Of a DNA stretch of 64,000 nt, positions 46,215-55,673 are shown one piece after another (positions within the stretch are counted from its first letter, which is position 1; each line of letters begins with the position of its first letter). This DNA is from Campylobacter helveticus (GTDB lineage Bacteria; Campylobacterota; Campylobacteria; Campylobacterales; Campylobacteraceae): the NCBI RefSeq assembly GCF_002080395.1, contig NZ_CP020478.1:1314886-1378885 (forward strand). Reading direction: 5' to 3'. The translations under genes were made by a program, and so were the position numbers. The notes beneath the pieces were generated by a model. It made no database searches. It was not told where the DNA came from and was given only the letters and a program-made list of their open reading frames with translations.

Positions 46215-48185
46215 TTACAAATCCTTAAGCTTTTTAATCTCATCTCTTAAAGCTGCAGCCTTCTCAAATTCCAAATTTTTAGCCGCTTCAAGCATTTCTT
46301 TACGCAGTTCTTTTACTATTTTTGCTCTTTCACTTGCTGGCATTTTTTCAAATTTTGCACCTTTTCTATAAATTTCTCCCAAATCTTCATTTTTAAGGCT
46401 TTCTTCTAAATTTCTCTTCACTGAAGTTGGTGTGATTTTATGCTTTTTATTATATTTTTCTTGGAGTTTGCGGCGTTCATTTGTTGTATCTATGGCTTCT
46501 TGCATTGATTTTGTGATTTTTTGACAAAAAAGCAAAACCTTGCCATTGACATTTCTAGCAGCTCTTCCCATCGTCTGTATCAGGCTTGTGGTGCTACGCA
46601 AAAAGCCCTCTTTATCCGCATCCATTACAGCTATAAGTGAAACTTCGGGCAGGTCAAGCCCCTCTCTTAGTAAATTAATGCCTATAAGCATATCAAATTC
46701 CCCGCTCCTAAGCCCCCTTATAATCTCATTTCGCTCAATCGCATCAATGTCTGAGTGCATATATTTAACCTTAAGTCCAAGCTCTAAATAGTATCTACTA
46801 AGCTCTTCAGCTAACTTTTTTGTAAGCACCGTAACTAAAATTCGCTCATTTCTTGCTATGACTTTTTTAGCTTCATCATAAAGAATTTCCACTTGATTAC
46901 CACTATCTTTTAACTCAATGATAGGGTCAAGCAAACCCGTAGGACGCATAATTTGATGAAAGATATTTTTCCCACTTAGCTCAAGTTCTAAAGGTGCTGG
47001 CGTTGCAGAAACAAAAAGAAATTGACAATTTTTTTCTATAAATTCATCAAACATTAAGGGACGATTATCAAGGGCGGAGGGCAAACGAAAGCCATAATCA
47101 ACCAAAGTTTGCTTTCTACTTCTATCCCCAGCAAACATTCCACGAAACTGGGGTAAAGACACATGACTTTCATCAACGATGACTAAAAAAGGGCGTTTTT
47201 TAATAGCATAATAATCAAAAAGCGTGTAAGGCGTTTGTCCTTCTTTAAGCCCTGTTAAGTGCCTCGCATAATTTTCCACGCCCTTACACATACCCGTGCT
47301 TTGCAACATTTCAAGGTCAAATTCCACCCTTTGCTTAAGGCGTTGATACTCCACAAGCTTGTTTTCATTTTCAAAATAAGCAAGGCGAGAATTTAGCTCC
47401 TCTTTTATCTCTTTTATCGCTTCTTTAAGTCTTGCCTCTCCTACGCTAAACTGGCTTGTAGGGTATAAAATAAAGCGTTTTAAATCCTTTGTTTTTTTAT
47501 TTTCTAAAATATTATAATGATAAATTCTCTCCAAATCATCACCAAAAAACTCAAGCCTCACCACTTCATCTTCATAATAAGCAGGGTAAATATCCACCAA
47601 ATCGCCATTAACACGAAAATCTGCCCTATCAAAAAAATTATCATTGCGTTTATAGCCCATATCTACAAGCTTTTTAAGCAAATCTTTTTGAGAAATTTGC
47701 ATATTTTCCTCAAAAATCAAAACCATCCCCTCATACTCGCTAGGATTTCCTAAGCCATAATTTGCCGAAACCGAAGCGATACAAACCACATCTTCGTAGC
47801 TTAAAAGCGAAGCTGTGGCACTTAAACGGAGTCTTTCTAAGTCTTCATTAGTCGAGCTATCTTTTTCGATAAAAACATCAGTGCGTGGGATATAAGCTTC
47901 TGGCTGGTAATAATCATAATAGGAGATAAAATATTCAATATGATTGTGTGGGAAAAAACTTTTAAATTCGCTAAAAAGCTGAGCACAAAGGCTTTTATTA
48001 TGACTCATAATTAAAGTAGGCATAGCAAGTTCTTTAATCACATTTGCCATTGTAAAGGTCTTACCACTACCCGTAACGCCGAGTAAGGTTTGATATTTAT
48101 GCCCAGCTTTAATACTTTTAATTATACCTTCAATCGCTTCTTTTTGGTCAAAACTTGGCTTAAATTCGCTTTGCAGTTGAAACAT
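46215..48185 (-). CDS. uvrB: UvrABC excision repair protein UvrB
   Basis: Damage-verifying helicase of nucleotide excision repair. The ATG at 48185 (AGGGTGTGAG upstream) begins '[20 protein letters not shown]' and gives 656 residues; an ATG 20 codons earlier lacks a ribosome site. Walker A is '[16 protein letters not shown]', the beta-hairpin '[20 protein letters not shown]' is present, followed by '[13 protein letters not shown]' and the '[10 protein letters not shown]' motif VI. The C-terminal UVR domain that contacts UvrC ends the protein ('[19 protein letters not shown]'). Confidence 0.97.
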   Translation of the reverse strand: MFQLQSEFKPSFDQKEAIEGIIKSIKAGHKYQTLLGVTGSGKTFTMANVIKELAMPTLIMSHNKSLCAQLFSEFKSFFPHNHIEYFISYYDYYQPEAYIPRTDVFIEKDSSTNEDLERLRLSATASLLSYEDVVCIASVSANYGLGNPSEYEGMVLIFEENMQISQKDLLKKLVDMGYKRNDNFFDRADFRVNGDLVDIYPAYYEDEVVRLEFFGDDLERIYHYNILENKKTKDLKRFILYPTSQFSVGEARLKEAIKEIKEELNSRLAYFENENKLVEYQRLKQRVEFDLEMLQSTGMCKGVENYARHLTGLKEGQTPYTLFDYYAIKKRPFLVIVDESHVSLPQFRGMFAGDRSRKQTLVDYGFRLPSALDNRPLMFDEFIEKNCQFLFVSATPAPLELELSGKNIFHQIMRPTGLLDPIIELKDSGNQVEILYDEAKKVIARNERILVTVLTKKLAEELSRYYLELGLKVKYMHSDIDAIERNEIIRGLRSGEFDMLIGINLLREGLDLPEVSLIAVMDADKEGFLRSTTSLIQTMGRAARNVNGKVLLFCQKITKSMQEAIDTTNERRKLQEKYNKKHKITPTSVKRNLEESLKNEDLGEIYRKGAKFEKMPASERAKIVKELRKEMLEAAKNLEFEKAAALRDEIKKLKDL

Positions 48186-48300
48186 CTCACACCCTAAAAA
48201 TAAAGCAAAATTGTAGAAAAAAAAACTAAAATAAAAATAAATCATTAAATTTAATTTGCTAAAATGGCAAAATCATTTAAAATTACAAGAAGGCAAAATT

Positions 48301-48531
48301 ATGTTTGATGAAAAAATTATTAACACAATGACAGACAAGGTTAATGAATTAATCGAAAAATACAACGAAGTCTGTGAAATCAATGAAAATTTAAGAAATG
48401 AACTCGTAAGCGTCAAGGCACAAAATGAAGCCAAAAGTAATCAAATTCTACGCCTAGAAGAAGAGCTTAAATCTCGCAATATAGAAAGCGAAGATATTTA
48501 TAAAAAAATAGAGGCTGTTCTTGGCAAATAA
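48301..48531 (+). CDS. Short coiled-coil protein, ZapB-like
   Basis: 76 residues from the ATG at 48301 (AGAAGGCAAAATT upstream); an in-frame TTG-type start upstream has no support. Nearly the whole protein is one heptad-patterned coiled coil ('VNELIEKYNEVCEINENLRN', 'NQILRLEEELKSRN') ending 'IEAVLGK'. Length, lone coiled coil and ending resemble E. coli ZapB (81 residues). It overlaps the next, ZapA-like, gene by 11 bases. The ZapB role is an inference from shape and neighbour only. Confidence 0.65.
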   Translation: MFDEKIINTMTDKVNELIEKYNEVCEINENLRNELVSVKAQNEAKSNQILRLEEELKSRNIESEDIYKKIEAVLGK

Positions 48532-48781
48532 TCTCAAACAAGTTATCATCAACATTTCCGCAAAGGATTTTGTTATTAAATGCAGTGATGAATTTGCGGA
48601 TTTTTTAGAAGATGATATTGCCCTACTTTCCAATGGCACAAAGAAAATGGAACTTAAAAGTTTTGTTGATGCCTTTGTAAAAAAAAGCTATCAAAACTAT
48701 ACTTTGCAAAAAAAATTGCAAAAACTCATCAAAACAATGAATGAAAATTTAAACACCACTCCCTTGAAAAATGAGCCTTAA
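48521..48781 (+). CDS. Small protein, ZapA-like
   Basis: 86 residues beginning at TTG inside the end of the coiled-coil gene. 'KQVIINISAKDFVIKCSDEF' resembles the start of ZapA ('xVxIxGxxYxIxC'), followed by a helical C-terminus with 'YTLQKKLQKLIKTMNENLN'. ZapA tetramers bundle FtsZ. The match is short, so alternatives remain open. The stop overlaps the start of the pseudopilin gene. Confidence 0.6.
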   Translation: MANNLKQVIINISAKDFVIKCSDEFADFLEDDIALLSNGTKKMELKSFVDAFVKKSYQNYTLQKKLQKLIKTMNENLNTTPLKNEP

Positions 48782-49199
48782 AAAAGCCTTTAGTCTCCTC
48801 GAGCTTGTTTTTGTCATCATTATCATCGCCATTTTAACAGGAATCGCTCTGCCCTACCTCAACCAAAATAAAGAAGAAGCTAAACTTTTAAAACTTAAAA
48901 TGGACTATGAAATGCTAAATTCTGCTCTAAGCTTAATGCGAAATGAGGCGGATTTGAAAAATTTAAGCTATATCAATGAACTAGACAAGGCACAAATTTT
49001 AAAAGAAAATGAAAGTTTGTTTTATTGTCAAAACTGCTCTTTTAGTCTTTTAAGTAGCCCTATTTACTCTAGCAAAACAGGCTGGATAAAAAGTGGGATT
49101 AATCAATACCGCTTTTTTCTCAACCCTCAAAAAAGTGTGGAATTTATCTATGAAAATGGGCTTTTAAAATGCACTAAAAACTGCAAAGAACTTTTATGA
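48771..49199 (+). CDS. Type II pseudopilin-like protein
   Basis: 142 residues with a prepilin N-terminus: 'KKAFSLLELVFVIIIIAILTGIALPYL', cleavage expected between Ala and Phe (A|FSLLE) with the conserved Glu+5. The C-terminal part has cysteine pairs ('FYCQNCSF' and 'KCTKNCKEL') suggesting a disulfide loop. Pseudopilins assemble periplasmic pili for secretion or DNA uptake, so it may belong to the Campylobacter competence or secretion system. No other pilus gene is nearby. The ATG at 48771 and stop of the previous gene overlap by 11 bases; priA follows with ATGA overlap. Confidence 0.85.
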   Translation: MSLKKAFSLLELVFVIIIIAILTGIALPYLNQNKEEAKLLKLKMDYEMLNSALSLMRNEADLKNLSYINELDKAQILKENESLFYCQNCSFSLLSSPIYSSKTGWIKSGINQYRFFLNPQKSVEFIYENGLLKCTKNCKELL

Positions 49200-51034
49200 G
49201 ATATTATGAAGTCGCTCTCAAAGGCTTGTATTTAGATAATTTAATCTTCCAAAGTGAATACAAAATTCTCCCTTTAAGCGAAGTGCTGGTTGATTTAAAA
49301 ACGCGTAAAAATTGCAAAGCTATCATTATTAAAGAATGCGAAAAGCCCAATTTCACCACCAGCGACATCAAAGAAATTACACCCTTTAGCTTAAGCAAAG
49401 AGCAATTTATCTTAGCGGAGTTTATAAGCCATTACCACTCTTCTAAACTCGGCTTCACTCTTTCTCTTTTTGAAAGCTCAAAACCCTACCAATGCGAAAT
49501 TTTTAAAGCCAAAGACTCCCCTACCCTAAGCCCGAAACAACAAGAAGCCTTAAATTTCTTAAAAACACAACAATCCGCCCTACTTTTTGCAGATACAGGG
49601 AGTGGCAAAACAGAAATTTACATTAGTCTCATAAAAGAAACTTTAGAAAAAGGGCGTCAAGTGTTACTTTTAATGCCCGAAATTTCTCTCACCCCGCAAA
49701 TGCAAAAACGACTCAGCCTTTATTTTAACGAAGATTTTTTTATGTGGCACTCTAAAATTTCAAAGAAAAAAAAGCAAGAATGCCTTGAAAAATTTAATGA
49801 AGGTAAAGTTCTTTTAGTCGCTGGGGCGCGTTCGGCTCTTTTTTTACCTTTTAGAAATTTAGGGCTTATAATCGTTGATGAAGAGCACGATAATTCTTAT
49901 AAGGCTTCTAATAAGCCTTATTATAATGCAAGAGATTTGGCTCTTTTTTTGGGAGCAAAACTAAACATCAAAGTCGTCTTAGGCTCTGCTACACCGAGCC
50001 TTACAAGCTTTTATAAACAAAAACATTTTAGATTAAAAGGCACATTTTTTGAAAGTAAAAAGCACTTTTTGTATGATGAAAATGATTTAGCTCTCACACC
50101 TATGCTTTTAAATGAGTTAGAAATGAGCTTAAAAAACCACAAACAAGCCATAATCTTTTTACCTAACCGCGCAAATTTTAGACAAATTATTTGTAAGGAT
50201 TGCGGTGCAAGTGTGAAATGCCCCTTTTGCTCCATAGCGATGAGTTTGCATAAAAAGAAAAATTTACTCAAATGCCATTATTGTAATTTTAGCACACCCA
50301 TTTACTCAAGCTGTCCTAATTGTAACGGCACTATGCTAGAAGCTAAAAAAATGGGGACTAGTGAGCTTTGCGAACTTTTGCAAAATAGCTTTAGTGAAGC
50401 CAAAATAGCCAAATTTGATAGAGATGAAATTACGAGCGTAAGAAAATTAAATGCAATTTTGAAAGATTTTAATGAGCAAAAAATTGATATTTTAGTCGGC
50501 ACTTCTATGCTTGCTAAGGGACACGATTATCATAGTGTAGATTTAAGCGTGATTATGGGTTTAGATGAGTTTTTATCGCATCCAAATTTTAGAGCCACTG
50601 AAGAATGTCTAGCCTTAGCGATGCAAGTAGCAGGAAGAGCCGGACGAAAAGGCGAAGCAAGGGTTTTATTACAAAGTAAAAATAGAACTTTTTTTGAAAA
50701 ATATATTAACGATTATGATACATTTTTGCAAGATGAATTAGAAATTAGAAAAGCACTCTATCCGCCATTTGCAAGACTTTTAAGATTGATTATAGAAGAT
50801 AAAAATCAAACAAAAGCAAGAGAGCTTTGCGAAAATTTAGCTATGGAATTTAAAAATCTAAAAAGCGTGGAGCTTGTGGGCTATGGGGCGTGTGCGATTG
50901 AGATGATACATCTTAAATTTCGCTTTTATATCCTTTTAAGAAGTTATACGCATAAAAATCTTATCAAAATCCAAGAATACGCCCTAAATTTTCCTACACT
51001 AAGTGCCGATATTGACCCTATAGACTTTTCTTAA
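49196..51034 (+). CDS. priA: Primosomal helicase PriA
   Basis: Replication restart helicase recognising stalled forks. 612 residues (shorter than the 730 of E. coli, mostly in the N-terminal domain). Walker A 'LLFADTGSGKTEIYISLI', 'LIIVDEEHDNSYKASNKPYY' (DEEH), 'NRANFRQIICKDCGASVKCP' starting the zinc region with cysteines continuing in 'CHYCNFSTPIYSSCPNC', and 'GTSMLAKGHDYHSVDLSVIM'. Starts at ATG overlapping the pseudopilin stop. Confidence 0.96.
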   Translation: MRYYEVALKGLYLDNLIFQSEYKILPLSEVLVDLKTRKNCKAIIIKECEKPNFTTSDIKEITPFSLSKEQFILAEFISHYHSSKLGFTLSLFESSKPYQCEIFKAKDSPTLSPKQQEALNFLKTQQSALLFADTGSGKTEIYISLIKETLEKGRQVLLLMPEISLTPQMQKRLSLYFNEDFFMWHSKISKKKKQECLEKFNEGKVLLVAGARSALFLPFRNLGLIIVDEEHDNSYKASNKPYYNARDLALFLGAKLNIKVVLGSATPSLTSFYKQKHFRLKGTFFESKKHFLYDENDLALTPMLLNELEMSLKNHKQAIIFLPNRANFRQIICKDCGASVKCPFCSIAMSLHKKKNLLKCHYCNFSTPIYSSCPNCNGTMLEAKKMGTSELCELLQNSFSEAKIAKFDRDEITSVRKLNAILKDFNEQKIDILVGTSMLAKGHDYHSVDLSVIMGLDEFLSHPNFRATEECLALAMQVAGRAGRKGEARVLLQSKNRTFFEKYINDYDTFLQDELEIRKALYPPFARLLRLIIEDKNQTKARELCENLAMEFKNLKSVELVGYGACAIEMIHLKFRFYILLRSYTHKNLIKIQEYALNFPTLSADIDPIDFS

Positions 51035-51043
51035 AGGACAAAT

Positions 51044-51676
51044 TTGCTTAATCAACTCTTAAACGCTCCTAAAGATGCACCCGTTTTTTTAAGCCCTAAA
51101 CTTGAAGAAGAATTTATATTAAAAGCTTATGCTCTTGGTCTTTTTCCTTGGACAACTAAGCCTGTTAATTGGTGGTGTCCTGACCCTAGATGTGTGCTAG
51201 AGCCTCACAAAATTCACATACAAAAAAATATGAAAAAATTTATGAATCTTTATGAAATTAGGCTAGATTTTGACTTTTTAGCTCTTATCACGCTTTGTAA
51301 AAATGCAAGAGTTAAAAGCTGGATAGACGAAGAATTTATAGAAATTTACCATAATCTTTTCAAGCAAGGTTTTGCTCACAGCTTAGAGCTTTACGAGCAA
51401 GATGAACTTGTGGGGGGAATTTATGGACTTATCATTGGCAAAATGTTTTTTGGAGAAAGTATGGTAAGCCTTAGAAAAAATGCTTCCAAAATCGCTATGA
51501 TAAAGCTTTGTGAGCTTTTAGCCCCTTATGATTTTCTTATCGACTGTCAAGTGCATAATAAACATTTAGAATTTATGGGAGCGCAAAATATCCCAAGAGA
51601 AGATTTCTTAAAAATCCTCGATAAAAAATGCCAAAGTCCAAGCGGCTTTGAAACTTTTAAAGACTTACTTTTTTAA
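51044..51676 (+). CDS. aat: Leucyl/phenylalanyl-tRNA--protein transferase
   Basis: Adds Leu or Phe to N-terminal Lys/Arg in the bacterial N-degron pathway. 210 residues starting at TTG (AAAGGACAAAT upstream). Hallmarks: 'GLFPWTTKPVNWWCPDPRCV', 'WIDEEFIEIYHNLFKQGFAHS', 'LVGGIYGLIIGKMFFGESM' and 'DCQVHNKHLEFMGAQNIPRE'. The ClpS/ClpA partners are not in the window. Confidence 0.95.
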   Translation: MLNQLLNAPKDAPVFLSPKLEEEFILKAYALGLFPWTTKPVNWWCPDPRCVLEPHKIHIQKNMKKFMNLYEIRLDFDFLALITLCKNARVKSWIDEEFIEIYHNLFKQGFAHSLELYEQDELVGGIYGLIIGKMFFGESMVSLRKNASKIAMIKLCELLAPYDFLIDCQVHNKHLEFMGAQNIPREDFLKILDKKCQSPSGFETFKDLLF

Positions 51677-51725
51677 TTTACCATAAAATCCAAATTTCAA
51701 AACTTTATATATATTAGCTAATTAA

Positions 51726-51748
51726 ACTTTAGTCATATTAACTAAAGT
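51726..51748. promoter_or_regulatory. HAIR-like inverted repeat (possible HspR operator)
   Basis: ACTTTAGT-N7-ACTAAAGT, a perfect 8-bp inverted repeat with 7-base spacer. The HspR HAIR consensus is CTTGAGT-N7-ACTCAAG; each arm differs at one symmetric position and the spacer matches exactly. It lies just upstream of the hrcA promoter. Confidence 0.65.
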
Positions 51749-51776
51749 AAATTAAATAAATTTTTTTATATTATAC

Positions 51777-51806
51777 TTGACAAAATAACACTAAATGTTA
51801 TATAAT
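51777..51806 (+). promoter_or_regulatory. Near-consensus sigma-70 promoter of hrcA-grpE-dnaK
   Basis: TTGACA (51777-51782), an 18-base spacer and TATAAT (51801-51806). A full -35 is unusual in Campylobacter and points to a strong promoter that must be repressed at normal temperature. Confidence 0.85.
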
Positions 51807-51810
51807 ACTT

Positions 51811-51836
51811 TTAGCAATCAAAAAAGAGAGTGCTAA
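51811..51836. promoter_or_regulatory. CIRCE-like element (HrcA operator)
   Basis: TTAGCAATC at 51811-51819, spacer of 8, then GAGTGCTAA at 51828-51836. The right arm is a perfect CIRCE arm; the left has a mismatch and the spacing is one base short of N9. It covers the expected transcription start, ahead of hrcA. Confidence 0.8.
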
Positions 51837-51856
51837 TTTATAAGGAAAAAGAAGCG

Positions 51857-52642
51857 ATGAAAAGTCAAAATAAAAGAGAGTTGATACTTGAATCTATCAT
51901 TGAAACTTATTTATTGGCTAACACGCCCATAGGTTCAAATGAACTCAATTCTAGTCTTTGTATTCCCGCTTCAACGATAAGAGTGTATCTTAAAAGATTA
52001 AGTGATGAGGGGTTAATCACCCAGCTTCATATCAGTAGCGGTAGAATTCCTGCCGTAAAAACAATGCAAAGCTATTGGCAAAATGAACTTGATACAAATG
52101 AAGAATTGCAAATAAAAAATATCAATTTTTTACGCACGCTCAGTGAAGAATTTGAAATTTATTGTCTTATTTATGAGGGGCGTGAGTTGATGTTAAAAGA
52201 AATTCTAAATTTAAACGATAAATTTATCGTTTTGGATTTTGGAGCAAATGAAATGGCGCTAAAATATCAAAATGAAGCCTTTGAATTTCTCAAAAGTCTC
52301 ATAGGCTTAAATATCTTTGACATTGAAAATATCGCCTTAAAAGTGCATTTTTATGAGCTGGTAGAAAAAATCTCTACCATTAAAAAAAGCTTAACCTGTT
52401 ATCGAGCAAACGAAAAAAAAGCTTATCAAATTTATCAAAACGATGATTTTGTTAAGCTTTTAGACTGCGAAATTCACAAATATTTTAAAGAGAATTTGCA
52501 GTTTCAGCCCTTATTTAAAGAGGGTTTTATGGGGCTTAAAATCGATACAAATTTTTTAGGAAAACAAGCCAATCTTATCGTCGCTGGCAGTGTTTATACC
52601 AATTATAAAAAAATTTTAAAACAAATAAAGGAGGTAGCGTGA
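51857..52642 (+). CDS. hrcA: Heat-shock repressor HrcA
   Basis: Represses its own operon (and usually groESL) by binding CIRCE. The ATG at 51857 after AAGGAAAAAGAAGCG gives 261 residues; an in-frame GTG at 51830 lies inside the CIRCE element and is unlikely to be the start. The N-terminal winged helix is clear ('[20 protein letters not shown]', '[20 protein letters not shown]', '[17 protein letters not shown]'). The rest is shorter than in Bacillus HrcA (about 340). The stop overlaps the grpE start. Confidence 0.92.
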   Translation: MKSQNKRELILESIIETYLLANTPIGSNELNSSLCIPASTIRVYLKRLSDEGLITQLHISSGRIPAVKTMQSYWQNELDTNEELQIKNINFLRTLSEEFEIYCLIYEGRELMLKEILNLNDKFIVLDFGANEMALKYQNEAFEFLKSLIGLNIFDIENIALKVHFYELVEKISTIKKSLTCYRANEKKAYQIYQNDDFVKLLDCEIHKYFKENLQFQPLFKEGFMGLKIDTNFLGKQANLIVAGSVYTNYKKILKQIKEVA

Positions 52643-53145
52643 GCGAAGAGGAAAAAGTAGAAGAGCAGACCGAAGAAAAGCTCAAAAATGAAGTAGAAAA
52701 AACAGAGGAAAAAGATTTTGAAGCAGAGTATAACGCTTTAAAAGACCAGTATTTAAGAGCAAATGCAGAATTTGAGAACATCAAAAAGCGTCTTGAAAAA
52801 GAAAAATTAAACGCTATGGCTTACGCTAATGAAAGCTTTGCGAAAGATTTGCTAGATGTTTTAGATGCTCTTGAAGCGGCGATTAAGGTTGAAGCAAGTG
52901 ATGAAGTGAGTTTAAAAATTAAAGAAGGAGTGCAAAATACTTTAGATTTATTTTTGAAAAAGCTTGAAAAGCACGGAGTTAAAGAGATAGAGTCGGCTTG
53001 TGAATTTGACCCAAATTTACACGAAGCTATGTTTCATATAGAAAGTGCCGAACATCAAAGCGGAGCTGTGGTGCAGGTGCTTCAAAAGGGTTATAAACTT
53101 GGTGAAAGAGTAATACGCCCTACAAAAGTTAGTGTTGCAAAATAA
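52639..53145 (+). CDS. grpE: Nucleotide exchange factor GrpE
   Basis: Releases ADP from DnaK. 168 residues: acidic coiled-coil N-terminus, then '[19 protein letters not shown]' and the C-terminal beta domain with '[19 protein letters not shown]' and '[21 protein letters not shown]'. GTG start overlaps the hrcA TGA by four bases. Confidence 0.97.
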   Translation: MSEEEKVEEQTEEKLKNEVEKTEEKDFEAEYNALKDQYLRANAEFENIKKRLEKEKLNAMAYANESFAKDLLDVLDALEAAIKVEASDEVSLKIKEGVQNTLDLFLKKLEKHGVKEIESACEFDPNLHEAMFHIESAEHQSGAVVQVLQKGYKLGERVIRPTKVSVAK

Positions 53146-53166
53146 ATTTAATTAAAAGGATAAAAA

Positions 53167-55029
53167 ATGGCAAAAGTTATAGGTATAGATTTAGGAACGA
53201 CAAATTCTTGTGTCGCTGTGTATGAGAGAGGGGAAAGTAAAGTTATCCCTAATAAAGAGGGCAAAAACACAACCCCTTCTGTAGTCGCCTTTACCGATAA
53301 GGGCGAGGTTTTAGTGGGTGATAGTGCTAAACGCCAAGCCGTAACAAACCCTGAAAAAACCATCTATTCTATCAAAAGAATTATGGGTTTAATGATAAAT
53401 GAGGACGCAGCTAAAGAAGCAAAAAATCGCTTACCTTATCACATTACCGAAAGAAATGGGGCGTGCGCGATTGAAATCGCTGGTAAAATTTACACTCCGC
53501 AAGAAATTTCAGCTAAGGTTTTGATGAAGCTTAAAGAAGATGCAGAAGCCTTTTTAGGTGAAGCGGTGGTGGATGCGGTCATTACCGTGCCTGCGTATTT
53601 TAATGATGCTCAAAGAAAGGCGACAAAAGAGGCAGGAACGATAGCAGGGCTTAATGTGCTAAGGATTATCAACGAGCCTACTTCGGCAGCTTTAGCTTAT
53701 GGGCTTGATAAAAAAGATAGTGAAAAGATTGTCGTGTATGATTTAGGTGGAGGGACTTTTGATGTTACCGTGCTTGAAACTGGGGATAATGTCGTAGAAG
53801 TTTTAGCTACAGGTGGTAATGCCTTTTTAGGGGGCGATGATTTTGATAATAAGCTCATCGACTTTTTAGCCGAGGAATTTAAAAGCGAAAATGGCATTGA
53901 TTTAAAAAATGATGTGATGGCTTTACAAAGGCTTAAAGAAGCGGCAGAAAATGCGAAAAAAGAACTAAGCTCGGCTAATGAAACAGAGATAAACTTACCT
54001 TTCATCACAGCAGACGCCTCAGGTCCTAAGCATTTAGTGAAAAAAATCACAAGAGCTAAATTTGAAAGTATGATAGAAAAACTCGTTAGCGAAACCATCA
54101 CTAAAATTAATGAAGTCGTTAGCGATGCAGGGCTTAAAAAAGATGAAATCAAAGAAATCGTTATGGTCGGTGGCTCTACGCGTGTGCCTTTGGTGCAAGA
54201 TGAAGTGAAAAAAGCTTTTGGTAAAGATTTAAATAAATCAGTCAATCCTGATGAAGTTGTGGCAATAGGAGCAGCAATTCAAGGTGCGGTTATTAAAGGC
54301 GATGTTAAAGATGTGCTTTTGCTTGATGTAACCCCGCTTTCACTAGGCATTGAAACACTTGGCGGTGTGATGACTAAAATCATAGAAAAAGGCACAACCA
54401 TACCAACCAAAAAAGAGCAAGTTTTCTCAACTGCAGAAGACAATCAAAACGCCGTTACCATCAATGTCTTGCAAGGTGAGAGGGAATTTAGCCGCGATAA
54501 TAAATCGCTAGGAAATTTCAATCTTGAAGGAATTCCACCAGCCCCAAGAGGTATGCCTCAAATCGAAGTTACCTTTGACATTGACGCAAATGGAATTTTA
54601 ACCGTTTCGGCAAAAGATAAGGCTACAGGTAAGGCGCAAGAAATTAAAATCACAGGCTCAAGTGGTTTAAGTGAAGAAGAAATTAATAATATGGTTAAAG
54701 ACGCCGAACTTCACAAAGAAGAGGATAAAAAACGCAAAGAAGCGGTAGAAATGAGAAATCAAGCTGATTCTTTAGCACATCAAGTAGAAAAATCCCTTAA
54801 TGAACTTGGCGAAAAAGTGGCGGAGGAAGATAAAGCTAATATCCAAAAAGCTCTTGATGATTTACGCGAGACGCTTAAAAATGAAAATGCAAGTAAAGAG
54901 GAAATTGAAAGCAAGATGAAAGCTTTAAGCGAAGTCTCTCATAAATTAGCCGAAAATATGTATAAAAAAGATGAGGGTGCAGATACAAAGAAAAAAGATG
55001 ATGATGTCATCGACGCTGAAGTTGAATAA
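53167..55029 (+). CDS. dnaK: Chaperone DnaK (Hsp70)
   Basis: 620-residue Hsp70. Signatures: '[20 protein letters not shown]', '[18 protein letters not shown]' and '[19 protein letters not shown]' in the ATPase domain; '[20 protein letters not shown]' opens the substrate domain; the tail is acidic and ends DAEVE as usual. ATG after AAAGGATAAAAA. dnaJ is not adjacent. Followed by a terminator. Confidence 0.98.
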   Translation: MAKVIGIDLGTTNSCVAVYERGESKVIPNKEGKNTTPSVVAFTDKGEVLVGDSAKRQAVTNPEKTIYSIKRIMGLMINEDAAKEAKNRLPYHITERNGACAIEIAGKIYTPQEISAKVLMKLKEDAEAFLGEAVVDAVITVPAYFNDAQRKATKEAGTIAGLNVLRIINEPTSAALAYGLDKKDSEKIVVYDLGGGTFDVTVLETGDNVVEVLATGGNAFLGGDDFDNKLIDFLAEEFKSENGIDLKNDVMALQRLKEAAENAKKELSSANETEINLPFITADASGPKHLVKKITRAKFESMIEKLVSETITKINEVVSDAGLKKDEIKEIVMVGGSTRVPLVQDEVKKAFGKDLNKSVNPDEVVAIGAAIQGAVIKGDVKDVLLLDVTPLSLGIETLGGVMTKIIEKGTTIPTKKEQVFSTAEDNQNAVTINVLQGEREFSRDNKSLGNFNLEGIPPAPRGMPQIEVTFDIDANGILTVSAKDKATGKAQEIKITGSSGLSEEEINNMVKDAELHKEEDKKRKEAVEMRNQADSLAHQVEKSLNELGEKVAEEDKANIQKALDDLRETLKNENASKEEIESKMKALSEVSHKLAENMYKKDEGADTKKKDDDVIDAEVE

Positions 55030-55034
55030 ACCCT

Positions 55035-55060
55035 AAAGCCCTAAAATCACTAGGGCTTTT
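55035..55060 (+). terminator. Rho-independent terminator after dnaK
   Basis: AAAGCCCTA and TAGGGCTTT form a 9-bp stem with a 7-base loop ending in TTTT, six bases after the dnaK stop. Confidence 0.88.
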
Positions 55061-55118
55061 CTACCAAATTTTAAATTTTCTATGTTAGAATTAATCCTTT
55101 AAATTATTAAGGAAAGAG

Positions 55119-55673
55119 ATGAAACTTCTTCTTATAGGTTCTTCGACAGGGGGACCAAATCAACTTAAGTTTTTACTAAAAGATTTAAACATCAAAAACA
55201 CTTGCGTCGTAATCGCTCAACATATGAGTAGCAATTACCTATCCTCTTTTGTCAATAAATTTAACGAAGAAAGTGTCAGTGAAGTTTGTTTGCTTGAAGA
55301 CAAGGAACTTTTGGAGAATAAAATTTACATTTGTAAAAAAAATACTATCCTTACAGGAAATCTCTCCCTAGTCGCTTTATGGCAAGATGTTGAAAGCGCC
55401 TTTAAACCCAGTGTTGATTTGCTCTTCCGCTCAGCCGTAAATTTAGCCAAAACTAATAAAATTCTAGCCGTTGTATTAACAGGAATGGGAGATGATGGAG
55501 CCAAAGGACTACTCGAGCTTTATAAAGCCGGAGTAAGGTGTCTATGCGAAAATGAAACAGATAGTATCGTTTATGGTATGCCAAAAAGGGCAAAAGATTT
55601 AAACCCGCACTTAAGACCGATGAGCCTAAAAGAAATAAAAGGCGAAATAAAGCACTTCATAGAGGAAGAGTAA
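55119..55673 (+). CDS. cheB: Chemoreceptor methylesterase CheB, catalytic domain only
   Basis: 184 residues matching only the C-terminal esterase of CheB. Catalytic triad candidates: Ser9 in 'LIGSSTGGPNQL', His35 in 'VVIAQHMSSNYL' and Asp126 in 'TGMGDDGAKG'. There is no N-terminal receiver, as known for Campylobacter CheB, so activity cannot be set by CheA phosphorylation in the usual way. It overlaps cheR by one base. Confidence 0.93.
   Translation: MKLLLIGSSTGGPNQLKFLLKDLNIKNTCVVIAQHMSSNYLSSFVNKFNEESVSEVCLLEDKELLENKIYICKKNTILTGNLSLVALWQDVESAFKPSVDLLFRSAVNLAKTNKILAVVLTGMGDDGAKGLLELYKAGVRCLCENETDSIVYGMPKRAKDLNPHLRPMSLKEIKGEIKHFIEEE

Noticed and set aside
51830-51856. GTG at 51830 as the hrcA start
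   Set aside because: It lies inside the CIRCE-like repeat and has no ribosome site, while the ATG at 51857 follows AAGGA at a workable distance.
53697-54245. 182-codon minus-strand ORF opposite dnaK
   Set aside because: Shadow of the well-conserved dnaK frame; Ser/Leu-rich composition from reverse-complemented codons.
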